From assembly GCA_905211345.1 (NCBI GenBank), contig CAJMAO010000008.1:1-38827 (forward strand): a DNA stretch of 38,827 bases. Direction: 5' to 3'. Below, in pieces: positions 1 to 7,551 of this stretch. The notes beneath the pieces are model-generated. The model was not told the origin of the DNA. It made no database searches and worked only from the letters and a program-made list of their open reading frames with translations. Source of the DNA: an uncultured Prevotella sp. (GTDB lineage Bacteria; Bacteroidota; Bacteroidia; Bacteroidales; Bacteroidaceae). A program made the translations under genes and the position numbers. Positions within the stretch are counted from its first letter, which is position 1; each line of letters opens with the position of its first letter.

Positions 1-60
1 ACTAAGACTGTTTGCACTGCACGATTCTACCATACACCTGAACTGCGGATGAACCCGATT

Positions 61-174
61 TGCGGCCTTTCGCCTTCCAAAAGGTGGCCTTTCACAAGCC
101 AAAAGGCCACCTTTTACAAGCTAAAAGACGGCCTTTTGTAAGTATGCTGATAATCAGCCGGTTACAAACATGCT
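61..174 (+). repeat. Double-hairpin interspersed repeat, copy 1
   Basis: First of three related elements in the window (the others are near 34400 and 38244). A perfect 14-bp stem pairs 79-92 (AAAAGGTGGCCTTT) with 102-115. It is followed by AAAAGACGGCCTTTTG at 123-138 and a conserved tail, GTAAGTATGCTGATAATCAG then CCGGTTAC, ending at 164. The tail has GTAA and TTAC ends that can pair and a central CTGATAATCAG near-palindrome. In this copy the second stem's left arm has decayed (ACAAGCTAAAAGACGG), unlike copies 2 and 3. There is no coding potential. The shared tail on top of variable stems suggests a dispersed repeat family and not three independent terminators, although terminator activity is possible. 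Confidence 0.75.
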
Positions 175-441
175 TGCTACGCGGTGCCGATGGGGTGTCA
201 TGCGATGATGAAAATGGATCTTTTCGCGGAGCGGTGGTTGCCCATGCGTACTCCAATTCTTGCAGAAACGCAGTTTGTAGCGGCTGCCGTAAGCGGCCTG
301 CGGCTTACGGACGGGCGGTGTACGCGTCTGCAAATCCGTAGAAAAGGGGTCTCTAAACATATATATTTGTTATCTAAATGACACTTATTATTGGAATTAG
401 TGACAAAATTCGACCATTATTTAAAAAATTTTGAACTAAAA
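175..441. other. Intergenic stretch with no recognised gene
   Basis: No open frame here looks like a real gene. The short frames crossing it run through the repeat and resemble no family. The only structure seen is a small inverted repeat, CCGTAAGC (287-294) with GCTTACGG (303-310). From about 360 onward the DNA becomes AT-rich, as expected just upstream of a promoter. Confidence 0.5.
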
Positions 442-473
442 TTTGTACTCTTTATGAAGATTACTTACCTTTG
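442..473 (+). promoter_or_regulatory. Bacteroidota-type promoter for the TlpA-like gene
   Basis: TTTG at 442-445 (-33 element) and TACCTTTG at 466-473 (-7 element, consensus TAnnTTTG) are separated by 20 bases, an ideal spacing for the Bacteroidota primary sigma factor. A start site near 480 would give a leader of about 16 bases to the ATG at 496. This excludes upstream in-frame starts such as 391. Confidence 0.8.
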
Positions 474-495
474 CATGGTTTTCAAGATTTTATAT

Positions 496-984
496 ATGAA
501 AAGATTTTTACCCATATTGCTGTTCGTTCTCGCCTTTGCCATAGAGGCCGGAGCGCAGGTTCCGTCGGTAACCTTGAAAGATATTAACGGCAAGACCGTC
601 ATGACGGACACTCTCTCAAATGGAGGCAAGCCGTTCATCATCGACTTCTTCGCCACGTGGTGCAAGCCCTGCAACCGCGCCTTGTCGGCCATCAGCGAGG
701 TGTACGAGGACTGGCAGGAGGAAACCGGCGTGAAGCTCATAGCCGTGTCGATAGACCAAGCACAGAATATAAATAAGGTGAAACCGCTCGTTGACAGCCA
801 CGGATGGACATACGACGTGCTGCTCGATCCTAACGGCGACTTCAAGCGGGCACTCGGCGGCAACGCCATTCCTTACACGGTCATAGTAGACGGCAAAGGC
901 AACATCGTTTACCGCCACAACGGCTACGTTGACGGTGCCGAGGAAGAACTGATAGAGAAAGTGCGCGAGCTGATAGCGCAATAA
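496..984 (+). CDS. TlpA-like periplasmic thiol-disulfide oxidoreductase
   Basis: A 162-residue secreted thioredoxin-fold protein. Residues 1-20 form a signal peptide with a hydrophobic core and an AGA-Q cleavage site. The active site is W55-C56-K57-P58-C59 inside FFATWCKPC, and the cis-proline loop is seen as GGNAIPYTVIVD. This matches the TlpA/ResA branch, which reduces or shuffles disulfides outside the cytoplasm; the partner is not known from sequence. The start at 496 was chosen because the promoter lies just upstream and because only this start puts the signal peptide at the N-terminus. It is the first gene of a co-directional envelope cluster whose later members also carry CxxC motifs. 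No terminator is seen before the next gene, 231 bases on. The fold is certain; the exact substrate is unknown. Confidence 0.88.
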   Translation: MKRFLPILLFVLAFAIEAGAQVPSVTLKDINGKTVMTDTLSNGGKPFIIDFFATWCKPCNRALSAISEVYEDWQEETGVKLIAVSIDQAQNINKVKPLVDSHGWTYDVLLDPNGDFKRALGGNAIPYTVIVDGKGNIVYRHNGYVDGAEEELIEKVRELIAQ

Positions 985-1020
985 CCGTTTTTACACCGGC
1001 TAATCCGTGTTTAAATCGTG

Positions 1021-1040
1021 ACGGATTGCAAATCCTCCGT
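1021..1040. repeat. Short GCAAATCC palindrome (family B)
   Basis: ACGGATT-GCA-AATCCTCCGT forms a short stem with one bulge. The same GGATTTGCAATCC or GGATTGCAAATCC core recurs three times between 6526 and 6654, so this is one member of a small intergenic palindrome family. Confidence 0.5.
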
Positions 1041-1115
1041 TACGTAGCGTAACTGGTCTGTCGATGGTTAAGGATGCCACTCATCCTGCATCCGTGCCGC
1101 CACATTCTCATTATT

Positions 1116-1191
1116 GTAGAGACGCGATTCATCGCGTCTCCCGTAAATGACAATACCATTGCGGTTGAAGACGCGATGAATCGCGTCTCTA
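1116..1191. repeat. Nested inverted repeat built from two GACGCGAT palindromes
   Basis: Two palindromes, each with arms close to GAGACGCGAT / ATCGCGTCTC, lie at 1119-1140 and about 1169-1189. The second, with its TAC flank, is the reverse complement of the first with its GTA flank. The whole segment can therefore fold as two small hairpins or as one long hairpin with a loop of about 27 bases. It ends 25 bases before the start of the beta-barrel gene. Similar CGCGAT palindromes are common dispersed repeats in bacteria. Confidence 0.75.
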
Positions 1192-1215
1192 CGCGCCGCT
1201 AATAGAAATAAAACA

Positions 1216-2910
1216 ATGACCCTATACAAGACAATCTGCCTCCCGGCCGCAATAGCCGTAGCCCTTTGCGCCTCCGCCCAAGACGACGGCGTCACAAAGA
1301 AGGTCAGCGTAAGCGGAAGCATACAGAGCGACATACTTATACCGCAGGAGGATAAGGAGATTAACGCCCGCGGCTATGACGAGTGGGCGCTCACCAACAC
1401 TTACGCCGACGTGAACATTACCAGCGAGCACTTCGACGCCGGCGCGCGCTTCGAGTTCACCGAATACCCGTTGCCCTCGTTCTACGACGAGCAGGGCTTT
1501 AAGGGCTGGGGTGTACCATATATATATGTTAAGGCACGCTTCAAGTCATGGGACTTGACGCTCGGCAACTTCTACGAGCAGTTCGGCTCGGGCTTCATCC
1601 TCCGCACTTACGAGGAGCGCACGCTCGGCATCGACAACTCCCTGCTGGGCGGCCGCCTAGTGTTGCGCCCCGTAAAGGGCGTCACGGCCAAGGTGCTCTC
1701 CGGCAAGCAGCGCCGTTTCTGGTCGCACAACGACGGCTGGGTGACCGGCGCTGACGTTGAGCTGAACATCGACCAGTGGTCGAAGGCCATGACCGAGAGT
1801 GGCACTTACCTTACGCTTGGTGCCTCGTGGGTGAACAAGTACGAGAAAGACGAGGAGATAATCGTAGGCACGTCGCACAAACTCAATTTCCCCTCGTCGG
1901 TCAACGCGTTCGACGTGCGCGCCAGCCTGCAAAAGGGCGGATTCAACATCCTTGCCGAATACGCTTGGAAGGGGCAGGACCCCACCTTCGACGGGCAGTA
2001 TCCCTACATCTACCGCAAGGGCAACGTGGCCATGCTCTCGGCCTCTTACAGCAAGCGCGGCTTCAGCCTGTTGCTACAGGCCAAGCGCAGCGACGCCATG
2101 GTGTTCCGCAGCCGCAGGAGCGAAATCAGCGGCATTGCCTCGGCCATAAACCACCTGCCGGCCTTCACCACCGACCACACCTACGCCCTCGCGGCCCTCT
2201 ATCCCTACGCCACCCAGCCCAACGGCGAGTGGGCTTACCAGGCCGAGTTAGGCTACCGCTTCAAGCGCAACACAGCCATCGGCGGCAAATACGGCATGAA
2301 CGTGAAGGTAAACTTCTCGCACGTACACGCCATCGACCGCAACAACCATGCCCCCAACCCCTACAGCCCGTCTGTTGAGACTCCTGAAAGGTTTACGGGC
2401 ACCGACGGTTACGGCTCGGCTTTCTTCAAGTGGGGCGGCCAGACGTATTATCAGGACTTCAACATACAGATAGAAAAGCCCTTCTCGCGCGCCTTCCGCC
2501 TCAACCTGATGTACATGAACCAGTTTTACAACCAGACCATTGTTGAGGGTCACGGCGGCATGGTGCACTCAGACATATTCATAGCCGACGCAAAATACCG
2601 CATAAACCGCAAGCTGACATTGCGCGGAGAGCTGCAATACCTCTCAACCGACGAGGACGACGGCGACTGGATTTACGGTCTGCTCGAACTGTCGTTCCTG
2701 CCCCACTGGATGTTCACCATATCCGACATGTACAACAGCGGCCGCACCAATGTGCATTACTATCAGGGCTACGTCACCTTCAACCACGGCGCCCACCGCC
2801 TGCAGCTGGGCTACGGACGCACCCGCGAGGGCTGGAACTGCGCCGGGGGCGTGTGCCGCTACGTGCCCTCAAGCCGCGGCGTAACCCTCTCTTATAACTA
2901 TAACTTCTAA
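1216..2910 (+). CDS. DUF6029-like outer-membrane beta-barrel protein
   Basis: A 564-residue protein with a signal peptide (residues 1-21, ending CASAQ). The body consists of many alternating, aromatic-rich beta strands and ends in YNYNF; a C-terminal aromatic residue is typical of outer-membrane barrels. The N-terminal part (GNFYEQFGSGFILRTYEER, GGRLVL) resembles the Bacteroidota family DUF6029, whose function is not established. There is no TonB box or plug domain, so it is not a SusC-like transporter. No TAnnTTTG promoter is visible in the 231-base upstream gap, so it may be read through from the TlpA-like gene. The Omp28-type lipoprotein starts 5 bases after its stop, so the two are almost certainly co-transcribed. 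The barrel assignment is firm; the family name is recalled and unverified. Confidence 0.78.
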   Translation: MTLYKTICLPAAIAVALCASAQDDGVTKKVSVSGSIQSDILIPQEDKEINARGYDEWALTNTYADVNITSEHFDAGARFEFTEYPLPSFYDEQGFKGWGVPYIYVKARFKSWDLTLGNFYEQFGSGFILRTYEERTLGIDNSLLGGRLVLRPVKGVTAKVLSGKQRRFWSHNDGWVTGADVELNIDQWSKAMTESGTYLTLGASWVNKYEKDEEIIVGTSHKLNFPSSVNAFDVRASLQKGGFNILAEYAWKGQDPTFDGQYPYIYRKGNVAMLSASYSKRGFSLLLQAKRSDAMVFRSRRSEISGIASAINHLPAFTTDHTYALAALYPYATQPNGEWAYQAELGYRFKRNTAIGGKYGMNVKVNFSHVHAIDRNNHAPNPYSPSVETPERFTGTDGYGSAFFKWGGQTYYQDFNIQIEKPFSRAFRLNLMYMNQFYNQTIVEGHGGMVHSDIFIADAKYRINRKLTLRGELQYLSTDEDDGDWIYGLLELSFLPHWMFTISDMYNSGRTNVHYYQGYVTFNHGAHRLQLGYGRTREGWNCAGGVCRYVPSSRGVTLSYNYNF

Positions 2911-2915
2911 CGGAC

Positions 2916-3755
2916 ATGAAACTTCATAAACTTATATATACCGCCGCCCTTTGCGCCGCTGCCCTCGCTTTTGCCGCCTGCAACGAGATTGACGAGGCCG
3001 ACAGGTTCATCTACGTGAAGCCCGCCGACGTAAAACGATGTGTCCTTATAGAGGATTTCACAGCCCAACGGTGCGTAAACTGCCCGACGGCAGCTTCTGC
3101 AATAGAAACCCTGCAGGCAGCATATAGCTCTGACACGGTGATTGCCGTAGGTCTTTATTGCGGCGATTTGTGCAAGCTGCCTAATGGTAAGCCTTACCCG
3201 TTGTATAATGAAACGGCCAACTGGTATTATGAACAACGTGGTAAACCCAGCCAGCCGGCACTTCTTGTTGACCGTCAAAATATGTTGAATAATACCAGTA
3301 TGTTGGGCACATACGTAACTAATAAGTTGCAGCAAGAACCCTCTTTGCTTCTCAAGGCTTCGTGCGCTTACGATGAAGCATCTCGTAATGTCGATATAAC
3401 CGTTAATGCCGAGGGACTGGCTGATGTCAACGGCAACCTGCAGGTGTGGCTTGTCGAGGATGGAATAACCAGTTTTCAGCTTATGCCCGACGGTTCTTCA
3501 AACCCGAATTACGTGCACAACCATGTGTTCCGCGCTACTGTAAACGACCGCTCGGGCGACCCGATAAGCCTTTCATTGGGCGAACCCGTAACACGCACGT
3601 TTACATACCAGCTTGACGCAGAATGGGTGGCGGAAAACATGTCGGTTGTGGCTTTCGTGTATAATGAAGCCGGAGTGCAACAGGCTGCAAAGGCTCATGT
3701 CATAGCTGCGGCTGATGACGACAGCCAGCAAGACGGAGCCGAAACGGAGGAGTGA
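2916..3755 (+). CDS. Omp28-type lipoprotein with thioredoxin-like CVNC motif
   Basis: 279 residues. A lipoprotein signal peptide ends in the lipobox FAAC, with C22 as the lipidated residue. Then come a VLIEDFTAQRCVNCPT segment with C53-V-N-C56 and a cis-proline-like segment, KPSQPALLVDR. The C-terminal half is beta-rich and ends in an acidic tail (DDDSQQDGAETEE). This is the layout of Omp28-related outer-membrane proteins of Bacteroidota, whose first half is thioredoxin-like. It starts 5 bases after the barrel gene, so the lipoprotein may work with that barrel at the outer membrane. It has no C-terminal sorting domain, unlike its larger relative at 4483, so it is likely anchored by lipid alone. 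Whether CVNC is redox-active cannot be read from the sequence. Confidence 0.82.
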   Translation: MKLHKLIYTAALCAAALAFAACNEIDEADRFIYVKPADVKRCVLIEDFTAQRCVNCPTAASAIETLQAAYSSDTVIAVGLYCGDLCKLPNGKPYPLYNETANWYYEQRGKPSQPALLVDRQNMLNNTSMLGTYVTNKLQQEPSLLLKASCAYDEASRNVDITVNAEGLADVNGNLQVWLVEDGITSFQLMPDGSSNPNYVHNHVFRATVNDRSGDPISLSLGEPVTRTFTYQLDAEWVAENMSVVAFVYNEAGVQQAAKAHVIAAADDDSQQDGAETEE

Positions 3756-3798
3756 TTCGAATAATAAAAATATAATTCATAAATAAAAGAATAAAAAC

Positions 3799-4470
3799 AT
3801 GAAGAAGTCTTTACTCTTGTTTCTTGTATCAGTGTTCATGGGCGGCGCGGCAAGCGCACAGATTGACAATACTCTACAATTTGTAGACAAAGCCGGCAAC
3901 GTCGTTGCCGACGGCGCGACCGTTGAGGGAGAGCTTGAATATAAGGATGGTGGCTCCCCTGAGTGGTCATATTGGCAGGTAACTACCGGACTTAGTGTGA
4001 GAAACAATTCTTCTGAGGAAGTCGGAGCACGTTGTGCCTTGAACATAATAAGTATGGACAACGGTTCCGTGTCTTGTTGTTTCCCGGGAAACTGTGGCGG
4101 CTTTGAGACTGTGGGCGAGCATTTTACAGACCCTAATATTGTTCTTCCTGCCGAACTTAAGCCTTTCAATACAGAATGGATGCCCATCGAATACGGCCAG
4201 TGCACAGCCACGTTCAAAATCCAGATAATGAACATTGTACGTAATGCGTATGGTATTCCGATGAATTATACATTCAAAGCAGACGGCCCCTCGGTTACGG
4301 TAAACTTCAACTACAGTGACCCTGCAGGTATTGACGGAGTGAAAGTTGAGGGCGAAAACGAAATAGTGGCACGCTATACGCTTGACGGCAGGCGACTTCT
4401 CGCTCCCAAAAAAGGTATAAACATAGTGAAATATGCAAACGGCAAAACTGCCAAGATAATAGTTGATTAA
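3799..4470 (+). CDS. Secreted protein with C-terminal sorting-like domain
   Basis: 223 residues with a clear signal peptide (MKKSLLLFLVSVFMGGAASA, cleaved before Q21). The central part (about 22-175) is beta-rich with an adjacent cysteine pair in SCCFPGNC and matches no family I can name. The last 35 residues, including ARYTLDGRR, KKGINIVKYANGK and KIIVD, form a domain also present in the protein at 4483. It resembles the C-terminal signals that route Bacteroidota proteins through the type IX secretion system. It lies 43 bases after the Omp28-type lipoprotein with no terminator between, so probably in one transcript. Secretion is well supported; the function is unknown. Confidence 0.75.
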   Translation: MKKSLLLFLVSVFMGGAASAQIDNTLQFVDKAGNVVADGATVEGELEYKDGGSPEWSYWQVTTGLSVRNNSSEEVGARCALNIISMDNGSVSCCFPGNCGGFETVGEHFTDPNIVLPAELKPFNTEWMPIEYGQCTATFKIQIMNIVRNAYGIPMNYTFKADGPSVTVNFNYSDPAGIDGVKVEGENEIVARYTLDGRRLLAPKKGINIVKYANGKTAKIIVD

Positions 4471-4482
4471 ATTTATTAGAGT

Positions 4483-6465
4483 ATGAAAAAAACTTTACTT
4501 AGTCTGTTCGCATTGTTGCTGTTGGTGACAGTGGCGAACGCGCAGCAGAGGATCGTTAAAGACCAGATGTCCTCTGTAAAATTAAGTAGGGGCAATGCCG
4601 CACTTGTCATGCCCTCTAAGAAAGCCAATGTCCCGGTTTCAAAAATAGCCCTTGACAATGACGAGCGCATTATGGGGTTCTATGATACCGATGAATTGCC
4701 TGATGGTGTGGGCGATCCTAAAGGCGGTATAGGTGTACCTAAATCGCCCGGCACCTATAAGGCATGTGTTATTTTAACCGACGAAGAGATTGGGAATTTC
4801 GTTGGCGGCGAGATAACAAAGATGCGTTTCGCGGTAACTACTTCGGTGGGAGCCTCTTGTGTGTATATCCATCCGTGTATGCAAGAAGGCAACAGCATCT
4901 CTATTGGCGAGCCGATTGCGCAGCAGGAAGTGGCGTCTACTAAGGCCGGATGGAATGAAGTGACGCTCGACACGCCTGTGAAAATCGAGGAAGGAATGTA
5001 TTATATGCTGGCATACGATTATAATCAGAACAGCACTGATTATCCGTTGCTTTGCGACGGAGGCATAGCCGACTATATGAGCAGCTTGGGCTTCATTATT
5101 TATGGTGATCTTGGTGATGGCGAAGGCTTCTATAACCAGTCGTCGCGCGGCTTTGGCAACCTCTGCATTCAGGCCGTTGTCAAGGGCGGAAACTTTGTTG
5201 ATACGGACATGAGCGTGAAATCGTTGAGCTTGCCTCAGTTCGTTAATGTAGGTGACAAACTGTCACTCAGCTTTAAGGTGAAGAACACGGGTAACACTAT
5301 GGCTTCTTCATATACATTGAGCGTAGCCATCGATGGTTCTGTTGTTAAGACGCTTGAAACTCCTGTTGCCTTGACGGGGATGAGCCAAAACGTAGCAGTG
5401 GATCTCGATCTTTCGGATGACATGGCGGCAGGCGTCCACACTGTAACCGTAGCGGTAGACAAGATAAACGGTGTTGCTCCGACAGAAAACACAGCCGACG
5501 ACAAGGTGGAAGGCACGTTTGTTTTCGTGAAGGAGCCATTGCAGCGCCAGATGACTTTGATTGAGCAGTTTACGTCGACGGAATGTCCGTATTGTCCATA
5601 CGGACATCCGATCATAGAGGCTCTGAAAGAATTGCGCAGCGACCTTGCCGTAGCAGTGCTGCACAACAATTATCCCGGCACAAGTTTGCTCGGTACAACG
5701 GAGACCGACCAGTTGTCGCAGATTCTCTGTCAAGGTTATATGAACCCGTCAGCTGCGTTTAACAGGTTTTATATTGACGATGCAAGTTTGAATCAGTTAA
5801 GAGGACTTGTTTTAAGTTTGAGTTATAATCCGAATTATGCCACGCAAGTGGCTCAGATGTTCAGTCAGGACGTGATAGATAAGAGTATCGAGGAAGTGCC
5901 TGCGTTCGCAACGGTTGACATAGCGCAAAGTTATGACCCGGATACGCGCGAGCTGGAGATTACTGTTTCAGGTGATGCTGTTGATGGTATCGAAGCCCTG
6001 TTGCCTAATGCCGCATTGACTGTTTATGTGACAGAGGATAACATTGTGGCGCGTCAGGCTCAGCCCACAGTCGGCTATGACCAAAGCTATGTTCACAACG
6101 ATGTGGTTCGCGATATCGTGAGCAACATTTATGGTGACGCTTTGACATTCGACGGGAATAAGTACTCTAAGACATATACGGTAACTCTTAATTCTACTTG
6201 GAAGGCTGAGAATATGAGCATCGTGGCATTTGTTTCAAACGATGTAAGTCAGGCTACGGATATCAGGGACTTGTGGGTGACCAACGCTAATAAGGTGAAA
6301 CTTGACGTTCCTTCAGGCATAGAAAATGCTGTTGTATCTAACAACGAGACAGCCGTTGAGGTGGCTCGTTACGCTTTGGACGGCACGCAGCTGTCGCAGC
6401 CTACTAAGGGCGTAAACATCGTGAAGATGTCTGACGGCACAACGAAGAAGGTTATCGTAAAATAA
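4483..6465 (+). CDS. Large Omp28-type protein with CPYC motif and C-terminal sorting-like domain
   Basis: 660 residues. A signal peptide occupies 1-20 (ends VANAQ). The N-terminal ~230 residues are a beta-rich region with GWNEVTLDTPVKIEEGMYYM, followed by a CARDB-like Ig domain (about 240-350, with VGDKLSLSFKVKNTG). The Omp28/thioredoxin-like part starts near MTLIEQFTSTECPYC with C368-P-Y-C371 and the family-like segment NPSAAFNRF. The tail (VARYALDG, TKGVNIVKMSDGT, KKVIVK) matches that of the preceding protein, which suggests export by T9SS. CPYC is the glutaredoxin-type dithiol, so redox activity is plausible but unproven. It starts 12 bases after the previous gene and ends the cluster before a strong terminator. 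Confidence 0.82.
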   Translation: MKKTLLSLFALLLLVTVANAQQRIVKDQMSSVKLSRGNAALVMPSKKANVPVSKIALDNDERIMGFYDTDELPDGVGDPKGGIGVPKSPGTYKACVILTDEEIGNFVGGEITKMRFAVTTSVGASCVYIHPCMQEGNSISIGEPIAQQEVASTKAGWNEVTLDTPVKIEEGMYYMLAYDYNQNSTDYPLLCDGGIADYMSSLGFIIYGDLGDGEGFYNQSSRGFGNLCIQAVVKGGNFVDTDMSVKSLSLPQFVNVGDKLSLSFKVKNTGNTMASSYTLSVAIDGSVVKTLETPVALTGMSQNVAVDLDLSDDMAAGVHTVTVAVDKINGVAPTENTADDKVEGTFVFVKEPLQRQMTLIEQFTSTECPYCPYGHPIIEALKELRSDLAVAVLHNNYPGTSLLGTTETDQLSQILCQGYMNPSAAFNRFYIDDASLNQLRGLVLSLSYNPNYATQVAQMFSQDVIDKSIEEVPAFATVDIAQSYDPDTRELEITVSGDAVDGIEALLPNAALTVYVTEDNIVARQAQPTVGYDQSYVHNDVVRDIVSNIYGDALTFDGNKYSKTYTVTLNSTWKAENMSIVAFVSNDVSQATDIRDLWVTNANKVKLDVPSGIENAVVSNNETAVEVARYALDGTQLSQPTKGVNIVKMSDGTTKKVIVK

Positions 6466-6486
6466 CGCTTCATGCTGATTATAATT

Positions 6487-6516
6487 AGAGGGACGCCGCA
6501 GGGCGCCCCTCTTTTT
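6487..6516 (+). terminator. Rho-independent terminator of the envelope cluster
   Basis: An 11-bp stem, AGAGGGACGCC (6487-6497) with GGCGCCCCTCT (6502-6512), has one A-C mismatch and a GCAG loop and is followed by a T run. It sits 22 bases after the stop of the large Omp28-type gene. Confidence 0.9.
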
Positions 6517-6525
6517 GTTTTCGTT

Positions 6526-6654
6526 CCGCCGGATTTGCAATCCGACGGCTTTTTAAATGCGGATTTGCAATCCTCACATCTGCAGTCACCATATTATGAA
6601 TACATGGTTAAACGAAATCCTTATATTACTTCCCTGCGGATTGCAAATCCGCAG
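6526..6654. repeat. Cluster of three GGATTTGCAATCC palindromes (family B)
   Basis: CCGCCGGATT-TGC-AATCCGACGG lies at 6526-6548, GGATT-TGC-AATCC at 6561-6573 and CTGCGGATT-GCA-AATCCGCAG at 6634-6654. The last has a perfect 9-bp stem. A relative lies at 1021-1040. The remaining sequence to 6854 contains a copy of AACTGCGGATGAACCC (6723-6738, also at 41-56) but no recognisable gene. Confidence 0.65.
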
Positions 6655-6854
6655 GAACATATCCTTATCGCATTAACCGTCCCTGAAGGGGGCGAGATAG
6701 GCCCTTATTCACTATATATCTAAACTGCGGATGAACCCTTTAAATGCGTAACCTGTCTGTATGCACATACGCCAGAACTGTGTATGCTCCTTTTACCTCC
6801 ATATTGGTTAAACATAATATGGAAGATTATTATGTGTTAAAGTTCTAAATGATG

Positions 6855-6886
6855 TTTGGCTTGGTTGCGGATTTTTGCTATTTTTG
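6855..6886 (+). promoter_or_regulatory. Bacteroidota-type promoter of the PIN-domain module
   Basis: TTTG at 6855-6858 and TATTTTTG at 6879-6886 are spaced by 20 bases. Transcription would start near 6893, leaving a leader of about 70 bases before the ATG at 6962. The in-frame ATG at 6875 lies inside the promoter and is excluded. Confidence 0.78.
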
Positions 6887-6961
6887 CAACAAAACGATAA
6901 TAATGTATGGGTTCGGTATAAGGTTTGTGTTTATGCAAACATCCGGAATAATGTAATTTAT

Positions 6962-7132
6962 ATGGAAGCTAAAAAAACAAAAGAGGAAAAGCAAAAGGAA
7001 TGGCAGGATTTCCTTGCCAAGTTGAAGACGCTTCCGCCCGAGAAACTGTCAAAGGCGGCCAAATGGTTTTTGGCTAACGAAGGACGGGATAAAGGTGGTG
7101 TCATTGTCGACATGAAGGCGGTGCTGAAATGA
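6962..7132 (+). CDS. Small charged protein, putative antitoxin of the PIN-domain gene
   Basis: 56 residues, Lys/Glu-rich, with two likely amphipathic helices: KKTKEEKQKEWQDFLAKL, then PPEKLSKAAKWFLANEG. The tail GGVIVDMKAVLK is hydrophobic. I recognise no named family and see no classic ribbon-helix-helix or AbrB DNA-binding pattern. The case for an antitoxin is context: it is tiny, immediately precedes a PIN-domain gene and overlaps it by four bases (ATGA), the usual arrangement of VapBC-like pairs. The ATG at 6962 was chosen because the promoter overlaps the longer frame. If it is an antitoxin, the C-terminal segment would be expected to cover the PIN active site. Confidence 0.62.
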   Translation: MEAKKTKEEKQKEWQDFLAKLKTLPPEKLSKAAKWFLANEGRDKGGVIVDMKAVLK

Positions 7133-7530
7133 GATTGCTGCTTGATACGAACGTACTGGTTTATTTCCTTTATTCAGACGACGATTTAAGTCCATCTGTA
7201 AAAATAAACCTGCTTGATTATTCAAACGCACTTTTCACGAGTACGGTATGCATACATGAGCTTATCCACCTATGTCAGACAGGAAAGATAAAGCAAAATG
7301 CAGACAGCGTGTTGCAAGATTTGAGCAATGCTGGTATAGGAATTGAACAAATAACGGTTAGACATCTTAAGGTCTTTGCCGACTTAGCTTTATACGACGA
7401 CCACCGCGACCCTAACGACCGGCTTATCATAGCGCAGGCCATCGCCGACCGCATTCCGCTTGTCAGCTCTGACAGGAAGTTCTCCCGCTATTGGCGTTAC
7501 GGCCTTGATTTCATATACAACGAGAGATGA
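7129..7530 (+). CDS. PIN-domain ribonuclease, VapC-like putative toxin
   Basis: 133 residues, the usual length of a single PIN domain. It starts MRLLLDTNVLVYFL with acidic D6. E44 lies in CIHELIHLC, the motif HRDPNDRLIIAQA supplies D94 and D97, and D115 lies in VSSDRKF. These are the positions expected of the metal-binding acidic cluster, so the nuclease looks intact. Characterised VapC toxins cut tRNA or rRNA; the target here cannot be predicted. It overlaps the upstream small gene by four bases, so expression is translationally coupled. The downstream channel gene begins 21 bases later and may share the transcript, which is unusual for a self-contained toxin module. Confidence 0.85.
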   Translation: MRLLLDTNVLVYFLYSDDDLSPSVKINLLDYSNALFTSTVCIHELIHLCQTGKIKQNADSVLQDLSNAGIGIEQITVRHLKVFADLALYDDHRDPNDRLIIAQAIADRIPLVSSDRKFSRYWRYGLDFIYNER

Positions 7531-7551
7531 CTTTACTGTTTTACGCACCGT

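Noticed and set aside
60..381. Short frames (93, 68 and 65 residues) at the left end
   Set aside because: They run through the double-hairpin repeat and have no promoter, start context or family resemblance.
1776..2378. A 200-residue + strand frame inside the barrel gene
   Set aside because: Out-of-frame reading of a barrel gene with a clear signal peptide and strands; composition is Arg/Gln/Pro-rich and unlike a protein.
6472..6723. An 83-residue frame after the Omp28-type gene
   Set aside because: It reads straight through a terminator stem and three palindromes.
6799..6823. CCATATT/AATATGG pairing upstream of the PIN module
   Set aside because: Only 7 AT-rich base pairs with a long loop and no relation to the promoter spacing; likely chance.
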